From assembly GCA_949592205.1 (NCBI GenBank), contig CATIUR010000002.1, positions 134,676,090 to 134,740,089 on the forward strand: 64,000 nt of DNA, written 5' to 3'. How positions within the stretch are numbered: position 1 is the stretch's first letter; every line of letters starts with the position of its first letter. Below the pieces are notes generated by a model, which ran no database searches, was not told where the DNA came from, and saw nothing but the letters and a program-made list of their open reading frames with translations. The position numbers and the translations under genes are program-made. This DNA is from Helichrysum umbraculigerum (taxonomy: Eukaryota > Streptophyta > Magnoliopsida > Asterales > Asteraceae). Positions 41,889 to 53,655 of this stretch are shown one piece after another.

Positions 41889-44800
41889 CAAATACTATTT
41901 GGCACGACTTTGGCACACTCTGACTCTGTCCTAAATACGAGGGTGCCGAATACAATTGGGTCGGACAACAAACGTGCCAAGTACTAGTATTTGGCACGGG
42001 TTATGGGACGGTTTTGCACTTTGGTCCCAAATGGTCCGTATTGGGCACGGTTGGTAAATCCAGTGCCAAATATGCATTTGGCACGGTTTGATCAACCTTT
42101 CCAAATGCATTTGGCACCGTTCGTTCAGCCTCGCGAAATGCATTAGGCACGGTTCATTCAACCATGCCAAAAGTATTTGGAACGGTTCCGTTAAAGCAAT
42201 TAGGACAGTTTTGTCTCTCTTTCTGAATAATTTGGCACAGTTTTAATTAGCATTCTACATTTTTAATTGATACAGTTTTTTCCGTTACAAAAGCCTAATC
42301 AAATCTAATTCAAATCAAGGCAAAAGTATAAATTCACATAAAAACTTGTTATATTTTAACTTACATAATTGTCAATAAATCAATTCAATAAACTGTAATC
42401 TTATCAAGCTAAACAAAGTAAGTCTAACATCTTTGTAAATGTATACTCCTAAACTAGTAAGACGAAGTCACCATTGAAATCCAATGCAAATAAATTCCAA
42501 TATGCGAGTCAGCCACCACATCTTCACAACCCTACATTATGTAAATTGCGTAAATTAGTAATGTGCATTGACTACGGTCAAGCTTAATAGACAAGATAGT
42601 GATAAAAAGATTGAAAAATTAACTAAAAACATAACAAGTAAGTAGTCTACACGTTCTGATTAAAACTAAATTATCTATGATCAAACTTTATAAGTAGAAC
42701 CAGTGAAAAAGTGAGCAAGGCACCTGTTGGGTATGACTAAATGCAAGCCTAAAGCATGTTTTTTCAAGCAAATCTTGCAAACTATAGGCTTTATACATCT
42801 TGAATGTGTGGTTCATACTTCATAGAGTTTACTGAACCTCCTTAGCTCAAACCATGAAGCGTACATTCATCATCGGTCTGCACAAATGAAAGCCATGTCC
42901 TATAAAAAACAAATTCAATTGGCAAAAAAAAAGTGTACTTTCATAGATGATGCAACATCTATTTGTTCATTGAACGTACAATCTCAGCGAAAAGATAACA
43001 GATTATTCATGTGATTTAGTAACAGGAAGGCTAATATTAAAAACTTCATATTCAATTTAAAAGAAATCCATTTTAATATCTCTTCTTTCTGATGTTTCAA
43101 AACACTTGAGGCTACTCCAATCACACATGAACAAGTTACAGTAAAAATAAATAGAAATAAATATTAAATTCCTTGAGAAGTTAGAGACATACCATATAAG
43201 GCTTTCCTCCAGTAATATACGATCTATGCAGTGCACGTTTCACCAATGGAACCGTCACAAGCGTCCTTCTTTTTATCTTCAATTTTAGAAAACCTAAATA
43301 ATATTATCCCAAATACCAACGTTTATGACTTTTTATTCAAGTTCAGAAAACTCAAATGTATAAATAACATTAAATTAATATTGCATCACCTACTTACATA
43401 ATGAAGATCCTAGGGTATGATTAATAAGCTGATCCGCTACTCCTTCTCGTAATCAACTGGAAAAAGAAAAAAGAAAAAAGAAAAAAAAAACCGACACTAA
43501 TAGCAACATATGAGTGGGTATTGTTTAATCTTGGAAGTGCAAAGGAACGTACCTGGATGCGATAAGGGATTTAGAGAAGAAATTCAAGATAGATGAAATA
43601 ATGGATCGAAAATTTTAAATTTCATTTTGGGGATCAAACTATAAACAAAGGATGAATCGCGGGATATGCTTTAGATTTTTGAATTTTCATTTTTAATTTA
43701 GAGTTTGCAATGTGTTAGGAACTTTTGAATTTTCATTTACGAGCGCATGTGATGGAATTCAGTTTTAAAGTAATGACGGTAATTTTCAATTAATATGTTA
43801 CTAATACTTAGGATAATACTCCCTCCGTCCCATTTCTATTGTCCATTATTTCCATTTTGGGGTGTACCAAATTAATTGTCCACTTCCATAAATAGAAAGT
43901 TTAAGGAAATAAAGTTCTTTTTTACCCCTATTGTATATATATAAGACAAAAAAATAGGTAAAAAGTAGAGGGTAAAACTGTCATTTTATCAAAAAGTAAG
44001 AGAGAGATAGTTTTATTTTCTTAAACTGCGTGTCTTTTTGTCTGGTGACAATAAAATTGGGACGGAGGGAGTAGTTATTATTATATATATTAATATTAAT
44101 ATTATTAAATCATTAGTTGGTTAAAAAAACGTTTAACTTTTTTGATAAAAGATAAATAAGTTAATCGTCTAAATGACTCTTAACTTTATTGTTTCAAATT
44201 GTAAGTTCAATGTCGGTCTTAATAATGGTAAAACTCGAAATGTTCAAATTAAGAATTGATAAATGAAATGTAGGTCTAAACTTGTAATGGACCTAGTGTA
44301 GAATTAAAAATATGAGTGGTAAATATAAAAAATTGTTTGAAATAGATTAAAAGAGAGTACAAATCCAACCAATAATGGTTTTTATATAGCATTACTTAAA
44401 ACTTATAAAAGTTAACCGGTTGTTACTGATATATGAGCTCTTAGTGGATCATATCCCTATTTATATAAGTATGACGCCAATGTTGTGTTAATTAATTTCA
44501 TGTATAAGTGTTAGGAATAAAAATAGAGATCGTAAATCGTAATTAAGGCATACGATATAACTTTATGTATAACCTTTGTCGTTTCAAATGGATAGTTATT
44601 TTTTAACATGAACGTTTTTTGCGGTTCGAAAAACTAGTCACTCGGATCGACTCTTTAACTAGTCATGCGAAATGTATAGTTATTTGGCACGGCTATTTTT
44701 TGTGGTTACAAATACTAAGTTAACTGGGTTGACTCTTTAATTGTCGTTCCAAATCATAGTTGTTTGGCACGACAATTTTTTTTACCATTCCAAATACTTA

Positions 44801-45029
44801 GTTATTTGGGTCTGTCCTTTATTTTTGGATCCAAATGCATTGTTATTTGGCACGGCTATTTTTTACTGCTCCAAATATTTAGTTATTTAGATCGGCTCTT
44901 CATTTTCTGTTCCAAATACGTACTTATTTGGCACGCCAGTAACAAATGTTCCAAATACACGTATTTGGCACACTTTTTTGGCCTTGCCAAAAAAGTTCGT
45001 CCTAAAAAGTCACTTTTCCTGTAGTAGTG
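41889..45029. mobile_element. Second, nested CACTA-like element (nonautonomous, left end eroded)
   Basis: The right end reads CACTACTACAGGAAAAGTG on the minus strand (ending at 45029), a typical CACTA terminus. The left terminus is not recognisable. Both ends carry repeated ATTTGGCACGG-type subterminal words (41888-42250, 44690-45000). The interior of 3.1 kb has no coding sequence that I recognise, and the stretches 42260-43800 and 44074-44680 show nothing. It lies between two parts of the 108-bp array. GACATTACCAA occurs on both sides and could be array sequence or a duplicated target, so classification is provisional. Confidence 0.5.
43819..44071. mobile_element. Stowaway-type MITE
   Basis: 253 bp with terminal inverted repeats CTCCCTCCGTCCCA... 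and ...GGGACGGAGGGAG, flanked by TA on both sides (43817-43818, 44072-44073). This is the classic Tc1/mariner-derived Stowaway structure. Confidence 0.95.
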
Positions 45030-45913
45030 GACATTACCAATATCACATATGTCACTATTAAACTTACTATAAAATTAATTCATCATTTGGGCATATATGA
45101 CATTATCCTAAGTTTAGCAATGGAATATATGATATATGACATTACCAATATCACATATGCCACTATTAAACTTAGGATAAAATTAATTCATCATTTGGGC
45201 AAATATGACATTATCCTAAGTTTAATAATGGAATGTATGATATATGACATTACCAATATCACATATGCCACTATTAAACTTAGGATAAAATTAATTCATC
45301 ATTTTGGCATATATGACATTATCCTAAGTTTAATAATAGAATATATGATATATGACATTACCAATAGCACATATGCCACTATTAAACTTAGGATAAAATT
45401 AATTCATCATTTTGGAATATATGACATTATCTTAAGTTTAATAATGGAATATATGATATATGACATTACCAATATCACATATGCCACTATTAAACTTATG
45501 ATAGAATTAATTCATCATTTCGGCACATATGACATTATCCTAAGTTTAATAATAGAATATATAATATATGACATTACCAATAGCACATATGTCACTATTA
45601 AACTTAGGATAAAATTAATTCATCATTTTGACATATATGACATTATCCTAAGTTTAATAATGGAATATATGATATATGACATTACCAATATCACATATGC
45701 CACTATTAAACTTAGGATAAAATTAATTCATCATTTTGACATATATGACATTATCCTAAGTTTAATAATGAAATATATGATATATGACATTACCAATATC
45801 ACATATGCCACTATTAAACTTAGGATAAAATTATATCATCATTTTAGAATATATGACATTATCCTAAGTTTAATACTGGAATATATGATATATGACATTA
45901 CCAATATCACATA
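45030..45913. repeat. 108-bp tandem array, main part
   Basis: Eight units of exactly 108 bp start GACATTACCAATA at 45030, 45138, 45246, 45354, 45462, 45570, 45678 and 45786, with a partial ninth at 45894. Units differ by a few bases. Because 108 is divisible by three, a 334-codon frame stays open by chance; I do not regard it as a gene. It is interrupted at 45914 by the hAT element and resumes at 49678. Confidence 0.9.
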
Positions 45914-45925
45914 TAGAGGTGCAAA

Positions 45926-46130
45926 TCGAAAACCGGTTTTTTGCATAACCGATCGAAAACCGAAAACCGGTTTTTTTGAAAACCGGTTTTTTAAAAACCG
46001 GAACCGGTTTTGGAAACCCGACCGGTTTTGATCGGTTTTGAGTTTGGGCGCCAACCGGTTTTTTACCGGTTCAAAAACCGGTTTTAACCGGTTATTGAAA
46101 AAAACCGGTTTTAACCGGTTTTTTTTCAAA
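45926..46130. repeat. AACCGGTTTT subterminal array, left end of hAT
   Basis: About fifteen AACCGG/CCGGTT words in both orientations. The mirror array is at 49468-49666. Probable transposase binding sites. Confidence 0.8.
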
Positions 46131-46217
46131 AAAATCACAAACGGCTAGTAGCCGTTGGAGGAGCGGGTTTGACGATTTTTTGAACTTTTTGGGGTGTTTT
46201 TGCCCCCTCAATCACAC

Positions 46218-46225
46218 TATAAATA
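46218..46225 (+). promoter_or_regulatory. TATA box of the hAT transposase gene
   Basis: TATAAATA lies 120 bases before ATG 46345, followed by a CT-rich 5' UTR with TCTATCACTTTCT repeats. Confidence 0.65.
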
Positions 46226-46344
46226 GCAATGGTTAGTTTAGGTTCAAACCACACCAAAATCTATCACTTTCTCTCATATTCTATCACTTTCTATCATATT
46301 CTCTCAAAAACTCTCAATATATATATATAATTTTCGTTTGCGAA

Positions 46345-48483
46345 ATGGAAAATATACAATCTCAAGCTTCCGGTTCCGGTTCCGTTGGTAGCAATGTACG
46401 AAAGAAAGCTTACACAAACGATGATATCGTGCAAGTTAAATCAACGAACCGAAACCAAGAAGTTTGGGTGAATTATGATTTGTGATTTATGAATGATGGG
46501 ACGAGTAAGGCTCGTTGCAAGAGATGTGGGAACTTTTATAATGCTTCATCAAACTCCACATTACGAGCTCACATGACCGCGGCTTGTAGATCGAATAATC
46601 AAGATGCCTCACAATCGACACTTGGTTCGGATGGTGGGGTTTTTATATACGACAATGATGCGCTTCGAGAAGATTTTACAAAGTTTGTCATCCAAGAGGC
46701 GCTTCCATTCAACCACTTCGACAACCAACGACTTACGGGTATCATCAAAAAGAGACTACAACCGCGATACCAACAAGTAAGTCGTACTACCCTTAGAAAC
46801 GATGCGTTTAAATTATGGAAAAATGCTAAAAAAGATATAATTGATGGGTTTCTAAACTATAAACATGGCGTTTCTATTACTTGTGATGTTTGGACCGCAC
46901 CACATGGTACGGCAAATTCTTATTTAGCCGTTACGGCCCATTGGTTTCATCCCGAGTCTTGGTTATTGATGAAACGTACTATTGCTTTTAAATTGTTTGG
47001 TTATCCGCATACGGGATGTAACTTGCGAAAAATTTTAAATGACACTTTAATTGAATATAATTTAGACGATAAAGTTTTTACAATTTCACTAGATAATGCG
47101 TCAAACAATACGAGAGCAATGAATTTACTAAAATTACGTTTAAAACCAATTTTAAATGGCGCTTTTTTTCATTCTCGTTGTGTTGCTCATATTATAAATT
47201 TGGCCGTACAAGCGGCATTAAAAATATGTGATAATTTACGTCAAAAATTTAAGAGTTTATTAGTAACTATATATAGTTCTAGTAACGAACGTCAAGCTAA
47301 TTATAGACGTTTTCGTGTACAATGTGGTGAAACTCCCCTAGGACCATGCTATGATAATAATACTAGGTGGAATTCTACTCACGATATGTTTGAAAATATT
47401 TTAAGACAACGTGAAACTTTAAATGCTTTTAATACGTTGCTAGTTGATAGAAATAAGTCCGTAGCTATAACCGATTATGAATGGGATCAACTTTATGATT
47501 TAACTTCTTTTTTAGTAGTTTTTAAAGATGCTACTACTATCCTTTCGGGTGTATATTACCCAACTAGCTCCTTAGTTCTAAACCAAGTTTTTATAATGAC
47601 CGAAAAATTAAAAGAATTTGAACTTTCATCATATCCAATGTTTAGAAAAATGGTTAGAGTTATAAAAAAGAAATTTATAAAATATTTTGGTAACATGCCT
47701 TTGGTTTTTACTTGTGCCGCCGCACTAAATCCAACTATAAATGTTGGCGGCGTACAACGTATACTCACAACAATTTTGGAAAATTTGGACTTAAACTTAA
47801 CCGACGACCCGAACTATATTCCAAATGAAATTACTAGATTTGAAAATGGTTTTACACAATTATTTGAGATTTATGCGTCAAAAATTGGTTACCAACCAAA
47901 TCCAATTGTTGACTCCATGCGGGCGGGAACATCTCGAGCATCATCTAGTGACATAAGCGTAAACCTTTATAATGCTTTACTTGAAGACGCTTCAAAGCGT
48001 CAACGAACATCGGCTCCAACAAGCGAGTTGGGACACTATAAGTCTACAAACTTTTTAACCACTTTAAGTGTTGACCAATTTCATAATTTTGACATTTTGA
48101 GTTGGTGGAAAGAAAGAGAAGTACAATTTCCAATTTTATCCGCTATGGCTCGGGATTTATTAGCCGTCCAAGCTTCGACTGTAGCTTCCGAATCGGCTTT
48201 TTCTACTAGCGGTAGAATCATATCGGAAAGAAGGTCAAGACTAACCGCTGAATCCGTGGAAGTATGTGTATGTTTGAAAGATTACTTGGATGGGGTAGAT
48301 AGGATACAAAATGTAACAACGTTGGAAGGCCCACTATTAGGTAATGTTGAAGATATTATCCAAGAAGAAGAAGTCGCATTAGGGATATCACCTCCAACGA
48401 CCGAATTAGATGAAGGTGAATTTGAAGAACTTGAAGTTGAATCCGTGGATGAGGATGAAGTTTGGGATGACATAATCACATAA
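46345..48483 (+). pseudogene. hAT transposase (one premature stop)
   Basis: From ATG 46345 (MENIQSQASG) 46 codons run to TGA 46483-46485, and the same frame is then open for 664 codons from ATG 46489. A BED-type zinc finger (CKRCGNFYNASSNSTLRAHM) follows the stop. The catalytic RNase H-like domain shows ITCDVWT (first Asp), FTISLDNAS (second Asp) and the CVAHIINL C/H block. A C-terminal hAT dimerisation domain has LAVQASTVASESAFSTSGRIISERRSRL, including the ASESAFS motif with the catalytic Glu. It is similar to plant BED-finger hAT proteins of the RICESLEEPER type. It would excise the element and create 8-bp duplications. The shorter product from 46489 keeps most of the finger, so some activity cannot be ruled out. 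Confidence 0.9.
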
Positions 48484-48635
48484 GTAGTTAAGTGTATCCG
48501 GGTGATGGCCATGCCGAAGCTCGATATACTTTACTACACGATTACATTTTCGGGTGATGGCCATGCCGAAGCTCGAAATGTATTTGTATTTGTATTTTAT
48601 ATTTTTAGTTGTAATTGTATCATTCAAATAAAAGT
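48484..48635 (+). repeat. Duplicated 24-bp sequence behind the hAT transposase stop
   Basis: GGGTGATGGCCATGCCGAAGCTCG-like sequence (24 bp) occurs twice, starting near 48499 and 48554, within the presumed 3' UTR. Confidence 0.7.
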
Positions 48636-49400
48636 TATGTTTGTATTTTATATTACTAACGTTCTATGAATTCAATAAAAAAAAATTGACCCAAACATTG
48701 TTTTTCCTTAAAAAGCTTAACGTTCGAACCACTTGAAAATGGGAGTTGATAAATGCAAGGAAGTTTTTACTAAATCCACGGAAAAGTACAACTCTTTGTG
48801 CTTACAGTACAATTTTTTATGCACATGTTTCCTTGAATTTAGTAAAAAATTCCTTGAATGTATCAACTCACTTTGAATTTTATAGAATTTTTAGATTCAA
48901 TAATATTTTTAGGAAGATTTACAAGCCTTTTGGTTATGCTATTGATCAATTATGTTTACATTACTAATGTTCTACGAAGTTAATGAAAAAAATTTGACCC
49001 AAACGTTGATTTTCCTTAAAATGCCTAACGCTCAAACGTGTTTGAATTTTATAGACTTTTTAGATTCAATAATATTTTTAGGAAGATTTACAAGCCTTTT
49101 GGTTATGTTATTGATCAATTATGTTTCCCTTACTAATGCTTTACGAAGTTAATGAAAAAAAATTGACCCAAACGTTGATTTTCCTTAAAACGCCTAACGC
49201 TCAAACGTGTTTGAATTTTATAGACTTTTTAGATTCAATAATATTTTTAGGAAGAATTACAAGCCTTTTGGTTATGTTATTGATCAATTATGTTTCCATT
49301 ACTAATGTTCTACGAAGTTAATGAAAATATTTTGACCCAAACGTTGATTTTCCTTAAAACGCTAAACGCTCAAACGTGTTTAAATCATATAGACTTTTTG
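48636..49400. repeat. 169-bp tandem repeat in the hAT 3' region
   Basis: Copies starting near 48952, 49121 and 49290 (partial) share about 95 percent identity. A more diverged copy at 48636 carries about 145 extra bases. The short frames repeated every 169 bases here are by-products. Confidence 0.85.
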
Positions 49401-49685
49401 GATAAAAGTTATGTTTGTATATTTTATTTTCATTTGTATTATTTAAATTTTGTTATACAATTATACCGAATTCGAATCCGGGAAAAAACCGAAAAAAAAT
49501 AACCGATTAAAACCGGGTCAAAACCGAAAAAAACCGATTCCGAACATTTAAAACCGAAAAAAACCGATTCCGAAAAACCGAAACCGAAAAAAACCGAAAC
49601 CGATAAAAAACCGGTTTTTTATAAACCGGTTTTTAAAAAACCGAAAACCGAAAAAAACCGATTTTTTCGCACCCCTAATCACATA

Positions 49686-49750
49686 TGCTACTATTAAACT
49701 TATGATAAAATTAATTCATCATTTTGGAATATATGACCTTATCCTAAGAT
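49686..49750. repeat. Right end of the 108-bp array
   Basis: About 65 bases matching the array unit after the hAT TSD, ending at CTTATCCTAAG near 49750. Confidence 0.75.
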
Positions 49751-51005
49751 GAATTTTTTCTATATTTTGCTTTTAACACTATAGAAGTACAAGTAATCAA
49801 ATTAAACAAACAACTAAGGACCAAATTAATTTTTGAAGAGCTGTGAAAAACAAAAGAATGAAAATCGTTTTATCTATAATAATCTTTAGCGTTCTTTAGG
49901 TAATTGAATAATAAAACAATTAAATTAAATATTCGTAGTATAAGTCCTTTCTAATAACCAATTTTTTTCAAAAAAAAAAAAAACCCCTTAGAAAATTTTG
50001 AACTTATCTTCTTTTTATTCGTTTCCCCCCTTTCTCACATAAATAAAACCTAATTTCACATTACACCCACCTTCCCTCCCAATCCCCCGCATCCACCCAC
50101 CTTCCCTCTCAACCTACACCGACCCTTCCGGCTGCCACCAACTTCACCGCTGGCAAGGCGGTTGTTCTCCCTCGCAAGTACCAACAACCAGCTGTGATTC
50201 ACTTTAGGGTATGTATGTTGAGTGATTCGACAACGTGAACGAAGGTACGTATCTTGTGATTTCCACCCTCGCAACTATTATTCGACAACGCGGAACGTAG
50301 GTATGTATATCAAGTGATTCACGTTAGGTTACTTCGAGCTAGTTTGTAATTGTAAGAAGTTGATGTAATTTTACTTGTAGAATTAAATCATATACTATAA
50401 GCATACAAGTACACAGGTACATGTATTTAGTATATAAATTATATAGAACAGATAATATTTATGCAATTTGTTTGTGGTTTAGTTTAATTTGTAGTTTAAT
50501 TTAGGTTTTTGTATCTCGTGGATAAACTAGGGATTTAGTTTGATCAGAAGTTGTTTGATTGTATACATGCAATTATTATGTAAGTATCCATATATGCTTC
50601 CTTTAGATCTTATTTTACTTTGATTTATGTAATTCATTAAAAAAAACATGAAGAAGAGATGCTTGTGATTTTAGCTAAATGAATACGCAATTATTAATTA
50701 ATGTGATTTGAAACCCACTGATATTATTAGGAATAGATTATGTATAATGATTTTTAATCATGTAATGATCATTTACAATCCATCAATATGTAAGTAGACC
50801 ACAAGGGATATATGCAGAAATAAATAACTTTCTTACCTTAACACTAAGCTCAAAGAAAGATACCTAGCTTTTGAAAGTTTTTTGGGATCTTAGCGTTTTA
50901 TGGATCTACTGTTCTATTTTTGGTAAGTTACAAAGCTTCTGAACCAGCAGTTAGTTATAAATTATAACTATGTAGTTTTCTTTCTTGTTTTTCTATTACT
51001 ATTAG
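49751..51005. other. CACTA interior without recognised coding sequence
   Basis: AT-rich sequence. A CT-rich, higher-GC patch at 50060-50215 could be the first exon or UTR of a captured gene, with GTGATTC/TTCGACAACG words duplicated near 50220 and 50280. I recognise no protein here. Confidence 0.4.
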
Positions 51006-51510
51006 TATCATTTTGAGTCTGGAGTCTGTGATAAGGCGTTTTGAGGAAAGGCAATATGCAGTAGACAGTAAAGGGGTTGCAGAATATATTTGAACTTTGG
51101 TAGCCACTAATGCCATTGCTGAATATCTTCCTGATGAGCAATCTGGAAAGCCTTCCGGTCTTCCTGCACTGGTATGTAGTATTTTATTTTATCGTGAAGT
51201 CTTTGAGTAGATCTGGTATCCATCTTATAATATGTGCATTACAATATACTTTCAGTTACAAGAATTGCAGCAACGGGAATCAGGAAATTTGGATGATTCC
51301 TTTTTAAATCCTAACATATCTAAGAGGCAGCCATTGCATGTAATGATGGTAAGATTTCATGCTAACTCTACTTTAGAGTTTAGAAATATTTAGTATTTGT
51401 AGCACAATCATGTCTGGAAATTGTAAGTTGATCCGAAAGTGTCTAGTAGATCTTCACGTTTGGCACAAGAGCTCGTCTCAGCGATCTTATTTACGGTTGC
51501 TAATGGCTTA
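51006..51510 (+). pseudogene. Captured host gene fragment similar to plastid/mitochondrial FtsH protease (FTSH11-like)
   Basis: Three exon-like pieces: 51006-51171, 51256-51348 and 51428-51510, separated by GT...AG introns. Translated, they give ESVIRRFEERQYAVDSKGVAEY, LVATNAIAEYLPDEQSGKPS, LPNI-type NPNISKRQPLHVMM and DPKVSSRSSRLAQELVSAILF. These are recognisable as the region before the AAA domain of plant FTSH11-type membrane metalloproteases. A TGA follows VAEYI, and the second exon junction is off by one base. The AAA and protease domains are absent, so this is a transduplicated fragment without function of its own. Host gene identity is from memory of the family and needs alignment. Confidence 0.65.
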
Positions 51511-52382
51511 ATGTTATGCTACTTACGTCAGCTTGATAAAAGTTTATGTAAAAGAAGGATAAAAGCAGTCCTAAGAGCTCATCTCACACTGTAAGAACAT
51601 TGTCATCAGTCTATACTTTTATTAATTATACCTGTTTATGTTATGTGTAAATTGTCCATGACTTATCAATGTATATTTGCGTGCTCTATTTTGGTTGATT
51701 TGGGCTAGCCTGATGATATGTTTTGTTTTTGTATACTGTTAGAATGCAGTAATAGTTAAATATAAATGATAGAAGAAAAGTCAAAGTTTTGCAAAATAAG
51801 AATAAAATAAAATGAACTATTATTGTGTGAGGCTCAAGAATTGAATGATCAGCTGTGAAAGATAATGATAGTTGCGTCAGCTCTTGTTTTGTTCTATAGA
51901 AGTTGATAATAAAATATTTCATTAAAGAGCAATTTAGTGAGTGTTCTGTTATGATCAAGTAAAATGGTTTTCTTGATTTGCTGGGTAGTGGTAGTTTATA
52001 GCTTGTGTTGCTACGGGCTTGTTTTAAGCAATAATATAGAAAGCTTATATAATCTTCACTATGTGCAAGCTTTGAATTGTCCACCAAATGGAAATGGGGA
52101 GGAACAAAACCTTAGACCTTCCATTTATCGGCCTGACACAAATCAAGGCTTATTGTAGGAAATCAGTGATTGCATGTTTCAATCTTTCTGTCATTAGACA
52201 TAATTGTATGCAAAACGCACTACATATGCTTTTGGGACTATGAGTTAATGTAGTTTTGATCATGTTTGCCAGATTGCACAATCAAATTACTATATCACAT
52301 GTTTTGGTTTTAGCAGTTGATCTGAATAGGAGTTCAATTGCTATTTGTTGATTATGTTCCAATTGTTTTATGTGCTCAACAG
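51511..52382. other. CACTA interior, no gene recognised
   Basis: AT-rich intron-like sequence. Short open stretches near 51540-51590 are not identifiable. Confidence 0.4.
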
Positions 52383-52768
52383 CTCGAAGACAATTCTGCC
52401 AAGATGCATCTCTCTCCTTCCCAAAGTGGTCCTGATTCTCATTGTGGAGCTCAGGGGAACAGTAATCACATAAGAAGCGAGTTTTACAAGGAAATTGGTA
52501 TGTTCCTTTATTCTATTGGCCATGGTTTTATGATCTTGACGGTCTAAAATGTAAATAAACAAGATATCAGCAAGTTTGTAACTTTTGTTTTGTAGGGGTT
52601 GAACCTGAACTTCCAGGGATTCTATATGATCTCGTTAAGGAAGCAATTGATCTTATTGAGAATATAGAGAGGCACGGGAATGACAGATATATTGAGGTTG
52701 ACTTGAGTTTTATTAAATGTGGTATTGAGACATGTGTTGACTACTATAGTGACGATTTTCCAAAAGGA
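52383..52768 (+). pseudogene. Exon pair, second exon similar to ribosomal protein S13 (uS15)
   Basis: Two exons with a GT-AG intron (52498-52595) read in frame as ...RSEFYKEIG|VEPELPGILYDL.... The second piece VEPELPGILYDLVKEAIDLI-ENIERHGNDR lines up with the LAPEIPEDLYHLIKKAV...LERNRKD segment of eukaryotic uS15/RPS13. The first exon is not recognised. It may be a second captured host fragment, or a CACTA protein segment that resembles uS15 by chance. It ends near 52768 and a different domain follows. Confidence 0.4.
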
Positions 52769-52769
52769 T

Positions 52770-53197
52770 GAAAATAGTAAGAGATCAAGTATTATTGCTT
52801 TGGGTACCGTATACAAGTCAGATGGAAAACAAATGCTTCATAGCAAAAAACTCCCAAATGATTGCTACAAAGTGTCGATTGAAGAATCGTTAGTGGATGC
52901 AGCATGCATACCGGACGTAGGAAATAATGGTTTCAAAACATTTAAGGATGCAATAGGTAGTTTTGTTGCTTGGTCAAAGAATCAAGTGGTTTTTGATGAA
53001 AAGGTAAATACATGTGTTTTATAAACCTATTCTTCATATTTAATTTAATGTTTGATACATTTGGCTTTTGTTTTGTACAGGTAACACCACCAACTTCGAT
53101 ACCAAAGGTTGGTGAGAACAAAACTGCACCTAAATGCCAAAAAAATGCAAATTTATCTCTCGTGATACCGTGGAAAAGCAAGCGAGGCCTAACTTGA
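52770..53197 (+). pseudogene. CACTA-associated DUF8039-like exons
   Basis: IIALGTVYKSDGKQMLHSKKLPNDCYKVSI...DVGNNGFKTFKDAIGSFVAW has the pattern (ALGTV ... V.I ... T..DAIG.F..W) of the DUF8039 domain that plants carry in CACTA-encoded or CACTA-derived proteins. An intron (53004-53080, GT-AG) leads to a last exon (53081-53197) ending in a TGA. It is probably the C-terminus of the second protein of this CACTA family; the rest is missing. Confidence 0.55.
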
Positions 53198-53368
53198 AAA
53201 GTCAAAAGTTTTTAAATTTGTGATTTTTTAATTTATAGATCAATGTTATTTTAGCATTTTTTTTATGTACGACATTCAATTTTATATTTGGTTCAGTTAT
53301 GTACATTCTAATTTTGTTTTGTTTGAATTTGTTGTGTGTATTTTCTTTTGTTTTTTATATATTGCAAC

Positions 53369-53653
<285 letters not shown>

Positions 53654-53655
53654 CA

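Larger units (their letters stand above)
45914..49677 (+). mobile_element. hAT transposon, nearly autonomous
   Basis: Inverted ends TAGAGGTGC (45914) and GCACCCCTA (49677) are flanked by the perfect 8-bp duplication ATCACATA (45906-45913, 49678-49685) inside the 108-bp array, as expected for hAT. AACCGG/CCGGTT-rich subterminal arrays lie at both ends (45926-46130, 49468-49666). A single-exon transposase gene fills the middle with its own TATA box (46218-46225), and a 169-bp tandem repeat follows it. One premature TGA is the only lesion found in the transposase. Confidence 0.95.

Noticed and set aside
41889..45029. Mutator-like element with a 9-bp duplication (GACATTACC)
   Set aside because: The ends do not match each other as Mutator inverted repeats, and the duplicated word is part of the 108-bp array unit; the CACTACTAC right end favours CACTA.
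45027..46031. 334-codon open frame
   Set aside because: It is an artefact of the 108-bp tandem unit, which is divisible by three; the residues simply repeat every 36 positions and the frame runs into the hAT end.
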